NCBI GenBank assembly: GCA_009377605.1
Contig: WHTT01000047.1
Location: 1-50,623, forward strand
Direction: 5' to 3'
Length of the DNA: 50,623 bases
Source: Luteitalea sp.
GTDB taxonomy: Bacteria; Acidobacteriota; Vicinamibacteria; Vicinamibacterales; Vicinamibacteraceae
Part shown: positions 15,432 through 24,682 of the stretch, one piece after another
Numbering within the stretch: position 1 is the first letter of the stretch
Layout: each line of letters starts with the position of its first letter
Notes under the pieces: model-generated
What the model was told of the DNA's origin: nothing
Database searches by the model: none
The model's input: the letters and a program-made list of their open reading frames with translations, nothing else
Translations under genes and position numbers: made by a program

Positions 15432-18128
15432 ATGAGATGGATGACCGAGGCCTGGCGCCGGATTCGGTCGATCGGGCGACGGCACGAGATCGAACGCGGC
15501 CTCGAAGAAGAGATCCGCTTCCACGTCGATCAGCAAATCGAGAAGAACGAGCGGGCTGTTATGAGCCGGGACGAGGCACGTCGTCGGGCGATGCTCAGGT
15601 TTGGCGGGATGGAGCGCGTCAAGGAAGGCACGCGGGATGAGTTTCGTTCCGCGTTGCTCGAAGACGCCGTGCGCGACCTCCGCTACGGCTTGCGTGCGCT
15701 GCGGAGGGTGCCAGGATTCACCATCGTCTCCAGCCTCATGCTCGCGCTCGGCATTGGCGCCACGACCGCGGTCTTCAGCGTGGTCAACGGCGTGCTCGTC
15801 AAGCCGTTGCCCTATCCGAAGCCCGGGGAGTTGGTGAGCCTGGAGCACACAGCACCGGGCGTGAGCGACGATGCGGACGTGTCAATGTCGGCCGCGTTGC
15901 TCTTCACCTACCGCGACGAGAATCACAGCTTTCAGGAGTTGGGCCTCTGGAACGCGGGCAGCGATAGCGTGACCGGACAGGGCGAGCCGGAACAGGTCCA
16001 GAGTCTGTACGTCAGCCATGGCACGCTCCAGGTGCTCGGCGCGCAACCGCTGATTGGACGCCGGTTCTCGCAGAAGGACCATACCCCGGGATCTCCGGAC
16101 ACGGTGATGCTCACCTACGGCTACTGGCAGCGGCGGTACGGCGGTGACGGCTCGGTCATTGGCCGTCGCCTGACCGTGGATTCGCGACCGCGGACCGTCA
16201 TCGGCGTGATGTCCGAAGAGTTCCGATTCCTGAATGCCGATCCGGATCTCATTCAGCCACTCCGCTTCGAGCGCGAGAAGCTAAACCTTGGCCAGTTCAG
16301 CTTTCAGGGTCTCGCACGGCTCGAGCCTGGTGTGACGCTCGCGCAAGCCAACGCAGACGTCTCGCGGATGATTCCCATCTGGCTGAACACCTGGCCGACA
16401 TTTCCGGGCATCGACCGGGCGTTCTTCGAAGATGTCCGGCTGACACCGGCACTACGTCCGTTGAAGGAAGAGGTAGTGGGCGACGTTGGGAGCGTGCTCT
16501 GGGTCCTCATGGGGACCATTGGGATCGTGCTGTTGATCGCCTGCGCCAATGTGGCGAATCTCCTCTTGGTGCGCGCAGAAGGACGTCAGCACGAGCTGGC
16601 GATCCGCGCCGCGCTCGGCGCGGGCTGGGCCCGCATCGCGCGCGAGTTGCTGATCGAGAGTTTGGCGCTGGGCCTGTTCGGCGGAGCACTTGGCTTGGCG
16701 CTCGCATTTGCGGCGCTGCGGCTGCTCGTCGCCATCGGGCCAGCGACGCTCCCGCGGCTCAACGAGATCACCATCGATCCGACGGTCTTGTGGTTCACGC
16801 TGATCGTTTCGGTGCTCTCGGGCCTCCTGTTCGGCTGTATTCCGGTGGCCAAGCACGCCGGCCCGCAGATCGCGCGAGCGCTTCGAGGCAGCGGCCGCAC
16901 GTCGAGTGCGAGCAAAGAGCGTCACCGGGCGCGCAACACGTTGGTTGTCGTCCAGGTGGCCCTGGCGTTGATGCTGCTGGTGGGCTCTGGCCTCATGATT
17001 CGCACGTTCCTGGCGCTGCGCGCCGTGCAACCTGGATTCAGCGATCCCGACCACGTCCAGTTGGTGCGCGTGGGGATTCCCGAGACACAGGTGGCGGACG
17101 AGGAACGGGTCTTCCGCATGCAGAGCGATATGCGCGATCGGCTCGCCGCCATCCCTGGTGTCTCCACGGCATCGTTCACCAGCTCCGCGCCGATGGAAGG
17201 GGGCACCAGCGACTCCGTGCTCCTCGCCCGAGAGCAGACATCCGCCGAGCGGCAGAGCCCTCCCGTGCGCCGATTTAAGTTCGTGTCGCCAGGATTCCTC
17301 CGGACCGTCGGCACTCCACTCGTTGCGGGGCGCGACTTCACGTGGGCCGAGGTGAATGAGCGCAGGCCCGTGGTCATGATCTCCGAGAACCTCGCGCGCG
17401 AGATGTGGCGAGAACCGGCTGCGGCACTCGGCAAGCACATCCGCGAGAGCACGGAGAACCCCTGGCGTGAAATCGTCGGCGTCGTCGGCGACGTCCATGA
17501 CCGCGGCGTGCAGGAGCCGGCGCCTGCCCTCGTGTATTGGCCGGCGCTCATGGAGAACTTTTTCAACGATCGGGTTCAGGCCCCACGGTCGGTGTCATTC
17601 GCCATCCGTAGCAGCCGGACTGGCACCGAAGGGTTTCTCGACGAAGTCCGAAGAGCAATCGGGGCCGTGAACGCGAGTGTTCCGCTCGCGCAAATCCGCA
17701 CGCTGGGAGATGTGTACGAACGCTCGCTGGCACGAACGTCGTTCACGCTCGTGATGCTGGCGATAGCGGCTGCAATGGCGCTCCTGCTTGGCGTCGTCGG
17801 CATCTACGGCGTCATCGCGTATGCGGTCTCGCAGCGGACGCGCGAAATCGGCATCCGCGTCGCGCTCGGCGCACAGCACGGACAGCTCACAGGAATGTTC
17901 GTCCGCCACGGTCTCGTCCTGTCGACCATTGGCGTGATCTGCGGGCTGGCGGGCGCGGCGCTGCTCACGCGGTTGATGGCCTCCCTTCTGTTCGGGATTA
18001 GCCGGCTCGATCCCACGACGTACGTCGTCGTCTCGCTTGGACTCGTTGCCGCTGCTGCCCTCGCCAGCTATGTGCCGGCACACAGGGCGACGGTCGTCGA
18101 TCCCGTGAAGGCGTTACGCGCGGAATAG
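15432..18128 (+). CDS. ADOP-type ABC permease (MacB/FtsX-like), PadR-linked
   Basis: The 898-residue protein starts with a cytoplasmic, acidic/basic helical region (RHEIERGLEEEIRFHVDQQIE, about 17-40). This is the extra N-terminal domain of Acidobacterial Duplicated Orphan Permeases. Two MacB-PCD/FtsX modules follow. The first has a membrane helix near GFTIVSSLMLALGIGATTAVFS, a large periplasmic domain, then a three-helix block (about 358-470) including LLIACANVANLLLVRAEGRQHELAIRAALGA. The second repeats the pattern and ends with ASYVPAHRATVVDPVKALRAE. No ATPase gene is adjacent, hence orphan. It is co-transcribed with padR. Export of a toxic compound or peptide is the usual guess; the substrate is not shown. 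Confidence 0.94.
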   Translation: MRWMTEAWRRIRSIGRRHEIERGLEEEIRFHVDQQIEKNERAVMSRDEARRRAMLRFGGMERVKEGTRDEFRSALLEDAVRDLRYGLRALRRVPGFTIVSSLMLALGIGATTAVFSVVNGVLVKPLPYPKPGELVSLEHTAPGVSDDADVSMSAALLFTYRDENHSFQELGLWNAGSDSVTGQGEPEQVQSLYVSHGTLQVLGAQPLIGRRFSQKDHTPGSPDTVMLTYGYWQRRYGGDGSVIGRRLTVDSRPRTVIGVMSEEFRFLNADPDLIQPLRFEREKLNLGQFSFQGLARLEPGVTLAQANADVSRMIPIWLNTWPTFPGIDRAFFEDVRLTPALRPLKEEVVGDVGSVLWVLMGTIGIVLLIACANVANLLLVRAEGRQHELAIRAALGAGWARIARELLIESLALGLFGGALGLALAFAALRLLVAIGPATLPRLNEITIDPTVLWFTLIVSVLSGLLFGCIPVAKHAGPQIARALRGSGRTSSASKERHRARNTLVVVQVALALMLLVGSGLMIRTFLALRAVQPGFSDPDHVQLVRVGIPETQVADEERVFRMQSDMRDRLAAIPGVSTASFTSSAPMEGGTSDSVLLAREQTSAERQSPPVRRFKFVSPGFLRTVGTPLVAGRDFTWAEVNERRPVVMISENLAREMWREPAAALGKHIRESTENPWREIVGVVGDVHDRGVQEPAPALVYWPALMENFFNDRVQAPRSVSFAIRSSRTGTEGFLDEVRRAIGAVNASVPLAQIRTLGDVYERSLARTSFTLVMLAIAAAMALLLGVVGIYGVIAYAVSQRTREIGIRVALGAQHGQLTGMFVRHGLVLSTIGVICGLAGAALLTRLMASLLFGISRLDPTTYVVVSLGLVAAAALASYVPAHRATVVDPVKALRAE

Positions 18129-18273
18129 CCCCAGGGCCGCTTCCGCCGCCATCGAGGCCCCTGCCTTCTGGCGCATGCCGTATCACCACGGTCGACGCAC
18201 CGCAGGCAATCCGCCGCGGCGTTTCCGCGCAAACGTACGTCCCGTCGGTATCCTCGAGCACCGCCTTGGCGGA

Positions 18274-19029
18274 TTATTGCGGCTTCTTCTCGTAAAAGCG
18301 GACGTAGTCGAAGTAGACGTGTCCTGGGAGCCGACTGTCGTCGACGCGATCCGTGTTGCCAAGGTGGGATGCAATAGAGGTCAGCCAGATATGTAAGTCG
18401 CCCTGAGGCTGACCGGAGATGTCCAGGCTCTGCACGAGCTTGCCGTCGAAGAAGTACCTGACCTCGCTCGGTGTGTATTCGCAGCCGTAGACGTGAAAGT
18501 CCGACAATGGTGGCGTCTGAACGTTCTTATGCCCGAAGGAGGCGTGCTCACCCTTCCAGCGGTGTGTGTTCACGCCGTAACGATTGAGGTTGATGGAATC
18601 GTTCTCAATGACGTCCAGCTCGAGGTCGGCAGCGTTGGTGCCCGTGCCTCCCGAGCCATCGTGCTTCATCATCCAGAAGGACGAGTGCCAACCCTTGCCG
18701 GCTGCGATACGAAAGCGCGCTTCATAGTAGCCGTAGCCGAAGAGCCGCTTGCTGATCACCCCTGCTCCTGTGTACTTCTTAGCTTCTCTCTTCTGCTTGC
18801 GGAGTGTGAGCAGTAGATCGCCGTTCTCAACTGAAACGTTCTGCGGCGCCTGCGCGCTCCAGTGCTTCGAGTCCGTGCGATAGTTCCAATGTGCGGTATC
18901 CAGCGAGGCTCCCTCGAACTCATCCGACCAGACGAGCACGTAGCCTGCGAGGGGTGTCTCACCGGACTCTGCGGGGGCCGACGAAGCGACGCTCAGGAGC
19001 ACGATCACGGTCGGTATCAGTCGTTTCAT
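18274..19029 (-). CDS. Secreted GH16 family glycoside hydrolase (beta-glucanase type)
   Basis: The 251-residue protein has a signal peptide (MKRLIPTVIVLLSVASSAPA). Its catalytic signature LELDVIEND provides the GH16 ExDxxE triad: Glu137 (nucleophile), Asp139 and Glu142 (acid/base). Other family features are LVWSDEFEGASLDTAHWNYR at the mature N-terminus, GYGYYEARFRIAAGKGWHSSFWMM, and FHVYGCEYTPSEVRYFFDGKLVQ. GH16 enzymes cut beta-1,3/1,4-glucans, agar or carrageenan, and the subfamily cannot be told by eye. GGAGG is 5-6 nt upstream of ATG 19029. It is a single-domain enzyme without a carbohydrate-binding module, convergent with the ADOP gene across 145 bp that shows no clear feature. Confidence 0.92.
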   Translation of the reverse strand: MKRLIPTVIVLLSVASSAPAESGETPLAGYVLVWSDEFEGASLDTAHWNYRTDSKHWSAQAPQNVSVENGDLLLTLRKQKREAKKYTGAGVISKRLFGYGYYEARFRIAAGKGWHSSFWMMKHDGSGGTGTNAADLELDVIENDSINLNRYGVNTHRWKGEHASFGHKNVQTPPLSDFHVYGCEYTPSEVRYFFDGKLVQSLDISGQPQGDLHIWLTSIASHLGNTDRVDDSRLPGHVYFDYVRFYEKKPQ

Positions 19030-19064
19030 GAGGGCCTCCGAGTCCGGCGCAGGCTTTGTGTGGG

Positions 19065-19610
19065 CTACTCTAGGTGGCGCGCCATGACGCGATCCTGTTG
19101 CACGTCGCGGCCAAGGACGAAGGGCTGCCATCCGACATCGACATAACCAGCTTTGCGATAGAAAGCGATGGCGCGGGTATTGTGGTCCCAGACGCCTAGC
19201 CACATCGTCCGTGCGCCGCGCTCGACGGCTTTCGCCTCGATCGCGCGGATCAAGGGTAGCGCCAGCCCTTGGCCCTGCCAGCCGCGGTCGACGTAGAGGC
19301 GTCGAAGCTCCATGGGCACCGCTCCCTCGACGCACGCAGGCGGCGGCGCGTCGGACATCTGAGCGTAGGCAACGAGCTGCCCGTCCTGCTCCACCAGTAG
19401 TGTCACCGAGGCCTCGTCTGTCAGCTCGCGCGTCTGCGTTGCCGCGCCAAAGGCCTGCGCGACATAGAGAGCCATGTTCTCGGGTGTGTTGTCGGCCGCG
19501 AAGGTGTCGAGAAAGCTTTGCCGCGCGAAATCTGTCAATGCCGCCGCATCATCGACAGTGGCAAGACGGATGGCAACCGCTGTGGCGGCCCGCTCCATGC
19601 GATCGCTCAT
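19065..19610 (-). CDS. GNAT family N-acetyltransferase
   Basis: The 181-residue protein begins with AIRLATVDDAAALTDFARQSFLDTF, the first strand and helices of the GNAT fold. Motif A for acetyl-CoA is MELRRLYVDRGWQGQGLALPLIRAIEAKAVERGARTMWLGVWDHN. Motif B is NTRAIAFYRKAGYVDVG. The substrate is unknown. Its ATG overlaps the TGA of a possible 28-codon reading frame (ATGA), and it lies 36 nt upstream of the GH16 start on the same strand, so the two may be co-transcribed. Confidence 0.92.
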   Translation of the reverse strand: MSDRMERAATAVAIRLATVDDAAALTDFARQSFLDTFAADNTPENMALYVAQAFGAATQTRELTDEASVTLLVEQDGQLVAYAQMSDAPPPACVEGAVPMELRRLYVDRGWQGQGLALPLIRAIEAKAVERGARTMWLGVWDHNTRAIAFYRKAGYVDVGWQPFVLGRDVQQDRVMARHLE

Positions 19611-19693
19611 CGCGAGACGCCGCCTTCAGCCGCGCGGACCAGGGTGACCGCGAGCTCTGTTGCAAGGTCGGCCAGCACATTAGAAGCATCCAT
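19607..19693 (-). CDS. Possible 28-residue peptide coupled to the GNAT gene
   Basis: ATG 19693 opens MDASNVLADLATELAVTLVR and ends at a TGA that shares its bases with the GNAT start (ATGA). The peptide is one predicted amphipathic helix with no known family. It may be a leader peptide or the tail of a decayed gene. Support is only the tight overlap and the protein-like composition. Confidence 0.25.
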   Translation of the reverse strand: MDASNVLADLATELAVTLVRAAEGGVSR

Positions 19694-19753
19694 TGTCGGA
19701 TCATAAGCGGTGATCTTCTGATCGTCCTAGATCGACACTAGTTTGGACGCGGG

Positions 19754-20296
19754 CTACCCGAGGAGTTTGGCCATTTCGAGCACCTTGCCAACGGTGCGCC
19801 AGTTGCGGGCCGTGGCCTCGACGCCAAGGTGGCGCACGGCGCGCTCGGCCAGCTTCGACGTACCGAAGCCGTCCGGCGTGTAGAGATAGAACACCTTGTC
19901 GATTAGCTCGAAGGCTTCGCCGCCTGCTTTGAGCTCGCGCAATGCGCCGAGATTCGGCGAGGAGGGCTTGCTCGCGAGAAAGAACAAGTGCAGCGCCTTT
20001 GGATTGGCGTCGGCCTGTGGGAACGGGTTCGAGCGCGCGGCGCGTTCCAACTCCGCCACCCTGAGCACGAGTACGCGCGGCTGGAATCCATGGCTCTTCA
20101 GCACGGCGTTGCCAATCTGTTTTTCCAACGTGGGTGCGTTCGCCTTGGCACTCCGGAACACCACGTTGCCGCTTTGAATATATGTCCGAACGTCGGTTAA
20201 CCCTTGTTTGCCGAGCAACGCCGCCAGCTCCTTCATCGGCAGCATGTGGTTGCCACCGACGTTGATCCCGCGAAGGAACGCGATCCAGCTGGACAT
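19754..20296 (-). CDS. DUF1697 family protein
   Basis: From ATG 20296 the 180-residue protein reads MSSWIAFLRGINVGGNHMLP followed by MKELAALLGKQGLTDVRTYI. This is the strongly conserved opening of DUF1697 (xxYxALLRGINVGGxxxxxMxxLxxxxxxxGxxxVxTYIQSGNVVF). The C-terminus KVFYLYTPDGFGTSKLAERAVRHLGVEATARNWRTVGKVLEMA also fits the family. The start at MSSW is chosen because the family begins 3-5 residues before AFLRG; six extra upstream codons (to 20314) look unrelated. The biochemical role of DUF1697 is not known. It is followed by the GNAT cluster and preceded by the second ADOP permease. Confidence 0.93.
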   Translation of the reverse strand: MSSWIAFLRGINVGGNHMLPMKELAALLGKQGLTDVRTYIQSGNVVFRSAKANAPTLEKQIGNAVLKSHGFQPRVLVLRVAELERAARSNPFPQADANPKALHLFFLASKPSSPNLGALRELKAGGEAFELIDKVFYLYTPDGFGTSKLAERAVRHLGVEATARNWRTVGKVLEMAKLLG

Positions 20297-20324
20297 GAGG
20301 GGCCACGCTATCACTTTCGTCCGA

Positions 20325-22745
20325 TCAGTAGTCCGCCCGCAGCACCGCGACCGGATCCGCGCGCGTCGCCCGCTGCGCGGGAATATAGCAGGCCGCGAGC
20401 GCCACGACGAGGAGGACCAGCGGCACGCCGGCCAGCGTGAGGGGATCGGCGGGACTAACGCAGAACAGAAGGGATTGGAGCACGCTGCCGCCGGCGAGGG
20501 CGGTGGCCAATCCCAGGAGGATGCCGGCGCCGGTCATCATCGCGCCCTGGCGCAGCACGAGCGCGCGCAGACGCGACGGCGATGCGCCCAAGGCGTGCCG
20601 GATCGCCAGCTCGCGCGTTCTCCGTCGAACGATATAGGCGAGCATCGCGTAGAGCCCGACGCCTGCCAATAGAAGAGCGCCGATGCCGAAGACACCGAGC
20701 AGAACCGCGCTGAGACGCGGTTGCGCGAGCTCCCCTGCCAGGAGACGCGCCATCGTCTGCGCCTCCGTCACGAGGACGTCTGGATCCGTCTCCTGCACCG
20801 CATGGCGAATGGACGGCAGGACCGCGGCAGGCTCCCCGCTCGTGCGGATTGCAAGCATGTGCCCAACGAAGCTGGCTCCCGCAAACTGTCGATGGGGGAG
20901 GTAAACGGTGGGCAACGGCTCACGCATGGCCCGGTAGCGCGTTTCGGGGACGACGCCTACGACAGTCCACCAGTCCTCCGGCTGCTTCGGCTGTCCAAAG
21001 CCGAGACGCTTTCCCACGGCGTCCTGGGCGGGCCAAAAGAGCCGAGCCACCGTCTCGCTGACGACGACCGCGCGCGGGCTGTTCTCGCGGTCTGCGTCGG
21101 TGAGGGGTCGACCGCGCAGAAGCGGTATGTCGAGTGTACGGAAGTAGCCAGGGCCCACCACTTCCATGTTGAGGAGTGGGCGAGTCGCTTCGGCTGCTTC
21201 TGGCTTGCCTTCGGCGACGAAGTGTCCATCGATGCCCCCCATCGCGCCGCCAAACGGCATCAGGCTCAGCGACGCGACCGAGACGACACCCGGAAGCGCT
21301 TCGAGGCGCGGGATGAGGCGATCGTAGAGCGCGCGCACCTGCGCAGGGCTCTCGAACTTCGTTCCGGGCCGAGCCAACTGCACTATCGCAAGCCGGTCGG
21401 AGATGAAGCCCATGTCCAAGCGTTCGAGCTCACGGAGGCTTCGGCCGAGCAAACTGGCGGCGACGAGCACGATGACCGCGAGCGCGATTTGAAAGACAAC
21501 GAGCGCATGCTGCGCGCGTCGTCTACCCTTCGGCGCGGTGCTGGATCGATTGCTGGCCCGCAACGAGGAAGCCCCGGCGCGCGAGGCAAAGAGCGCCGGG
21601 AAGAGCCCGAAGGCCAAAGTAGCGGCACCCGTGATGCCAGCGGCAATCCAGAGAGGGACGCCAGTGAGCCGAATCTCTTCGAGCCGCGGAAGCTCTGGCG
21701 GCGCCAGGATGAGCAGACCGCGGACGAGACCCACCGCGAGCAGGGCGCCCAGCAGCCCACCCGCGACAGCCAGCACGGAGCTCTCGGTGAGAAGCTGACG
21801 CAGGATCCGTCCTCTGCTCGCCCCGAGCGCGTGTCGTGTCGCAATTTCGGGCATCCGGCCCGAAGCGCGGGCGAGCAGCAGGTTCGCCACATTGACGCAC
21901 GCGATGAGCAGGAGCAGCGCCGCGGCGGCCGACAGGAGAAACAGCGCCGGTCGCACATTGCCGATCACGACGTCCCGCAGCGAGCTCGCAGCGGCACGGA
22001 GATCGCCCCGATTGATGGGATCCTCACGTTCGAAAGAAGCCCGCAGCTCTGCGGCGGCCTGCGCCGGCGTGGCGTGCGCTGCCAGCCGCCCGAGCGGCAC
22101 CACCTCGAGCTTGATGAATGGGACCAGCGGCACCCAGAGATCCGCGCCACCGGGATATTCGAGCCCCGGCTGCGCCACGCCCACCACCGTGTACGTGAGC
22201 TCCCGCTCATGCAGCGTGAGGCGGCGGCCGATCACGTCGCGATTGCCACCGAAGCGCCTGCGCCAGAGGCCGTGGCTGATCACCGCCACCCGCTCCGCCC
22301 CTTCCACATCGTCATCCGGTCGCAGCGTGCGTCCGATGAACGGCGGCGAGCCGAGCAGGCCGAAGAAGTTGCCCGTCACGGGTGCTACGTTCAGCGTGAG
22401 CGCCCGCTCGCCGTCACGCACCGCCGTACGTGAGGCGCGCATGTTGAGCACGCCAGCAACTTCCTGCAACGTGTGCGGGTTCTGACGGAAGCGCTCGAAG
22501 TGCTCATAATGAAGCGGCAGGCGACGCAGGCTTCCGTCTGCTTCTCCCCAGAGCACGACGACGCGTTCCTGTTCCTGCACCGGCAGCGGGCGCCGCAAGA
22601 CGGCGTCGAAGACCGTGAACATGGCAGCGGCCAGACCGATGCCGAAGGCGAGCGTGATGACAGCGGCCGCCGCGAAGCCGGGGTCGCGCGCCGACGTTCG
22701 GACGGCGAGCCGGACATCCTGTTTCAGCGCGTCCAACGAGGTCAT
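20325..22745 (-). CDS. ADOP-type ABC permease (MacB/FtsX-like), second copy
   Basis: The 806-residue protein has two FtsX/MacB modules, the first with RTSARDPGFAAAAVITLAFGIGLAAAMFTVFDAVL and a three-helix block including LLLIACVNVANLLLARASGRMPEIATRHALGASRGRILRQLL. The second module ends CYIPAQRATRADPVAVLRADY. Unlike the first ADOP it lacks the roughly 60-residue acidic N-terminal helical region, starting at MTSLDALKQDVRLAVR, and no PadR gene precedes it. GGAGG is upstream of the ATG. No ATPase partner is nearby. The two copies are clearly diverged paralogues rather than a recent duplication. Confidence 0.93.
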   Translation of the reverse strand: MTSLDALKQDVRLAVRTSARDPGFAAAAVITLAFGIGLAAAMFTVFDAVLRRPLPVQEQERVVVLWGEADGSLRRLPLHYEHFERFRQNPHTLQEVAGVLNMRASRTAVRDGERALTLNVAPVTGNFFGLLGSPPFIGRTLRPDDDVEGAERVAVISHGLWRRRFGGNRDVIGRRLTLHERELTYTVVGVAQPGLEYPGGADLWVPLVPFIKLEVVPLGRLAAHATPAQAAAELRASFEREDPINRGDLRAAASSLRDVVIGNVRPALFLLSAAAALLLLIACVNVANLLLARASGRMPEIATRHALGASRGRILRQLLTESSVLAVAGGLLGALLAVGLVRGLLILAPPELPRLEEIRLTGVPLWIAAGITGAATLAFGLFPALFASRAGASSLRASNRSSTAPKGRRRAQHALVVFQIALAVIVLVAASLLGRSLRELERLDMGFISDRLAIVQLARPGTKFESPAQVRALYDRLIPRLEALPGVVSVASLSLMPFGGAMGGIDGHFVAEGKPEAAEATRPLLNMEVVGPGYFRTLDIPLLRGRPLTDADRENSPRAVVVSETVARLFWPAQDAVGKRLGFGQPKQPEDWWTVVGVVPETRYRAMREPLPTVYLPHRQFAGASFVGHMLAIRTSGEPAAVLPSIRHAVQETDPDVLVTEAQTMARLLAGELAQPRLSAVLLGVFGIGALLLAGVGLYAMLAYIVRRRTRELAIRHALGASPSRLRALVLRQGAMMTGAGILLGLATALAGGSVLQSLLFCVSPADPLTLAGVPLVLLVVALAACYIPAQRATRADPVAVLRADY

Positions 22746-22776
22746 GTGGGAGCGCCTCCTGCCACCAGTATCTACG

Positions 22777-24083
<1,307 letters not shown>

Positions 24084-24104
24084 CTACTGCGGCCGTGACT
24101 GGAC

Positions 24105-24551
24105 CGACCGATTCACGTGCCGCCGCTGCGCGAGCGCCGCGACGATATCCTCATGCTCGTCCGCCACTTCGCACAGCAGTTCGCACGGCGGATGAGGAGG
24201 GGCATCGAGCTCATTCCTTCGGAAAGCATGGAGGCGCTCGTCCGCTACGACTGGCCGGGCAATATCCGTGAGCTGCAGAACCTCATCGAGCGCGCGGTCA
24301 TTCTCTCGCGTGGTCCAGCATTGGAGGTTCCGGTCGCTGAGCTGAGCACGCGGCAGTCGGCGCCGTTCCCAACGTCGCCGTCGGAGACCCTCGAGCAGGC
24401 TGATCGCAGACACATTGTCGCCGTGCTCGAGGCGACCAACTGGGTGGTTGCTGGTCCCAACGGTGCAGCCGCCCGTCTGGGGATGAAGCGCTCCACGGTG
24501 CAGTTCCGCATACAGAAGCTGGGGATCACCCGGCCCGGCCGGCCGTCATAA
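24105..24551 (+). pseudogene. C-terminal remnant of an NtrC-type sigma-54 activator (end of AAA+ domain plus Fis-like HTH)
   Basis: Reading from about 24105 gives PIHVPPLRERRDDILMLVRHF, then YDWPGNIRELQNLIERAVIL and the Fis-type DNA-binding end NGAAARLGMKRSTVQFRIQK. These are the last third of the AAA+ domain (sensor II region) and the HTH of FhlA/NtrC-like activators. Walker A, GAFTGA and Walker B are all absent, and an in-frame TGA lies at 24096, directly before the homology begins. A GTG at 24117 could still start a 144-residue product, but it could neither hydrolyse ATP nor contact sigma-54. The truncation point lies about 30 bp upstream of the serB start. Confidence 0.85.
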
Positions 24552-24600
24552 GCACACGCTGTCGAGGTGCGCACGCCGTGCCGCGCCACGCATCAACACA

Positions 24601-24662
24601 CGTAGCGCAGGCCTTCAGGCCTGCCAGTCGCCGCTCGGGCAGGCCTAAAGGCCTGCGCTACG
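24601..24662. repeat. Bipartite palindromic intergenic repeat, copy F
   Basis: CGTAGCGCAGGCC starts and GGCCTGCGCTACG ends the element as perfect inverted arms. Each half also contains its own palindrome (GGCCTTCAGGCC and AGGCCTAAAGGCCT). It lies between the convergent NtrC remnant and the M14 peptidase and could end both transcripts. Confidence 0.8.
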
Positions 24663-24682
24663 ACCGACCATCCACGTGAGCC

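Noticed and set aside
20721-22433. 570-codon plus-strand frame opposite the second ADOP permease
   Set aside because: Composition is Arg/His-rich and without motifs, while the minus strand encodes a recognisable permease.
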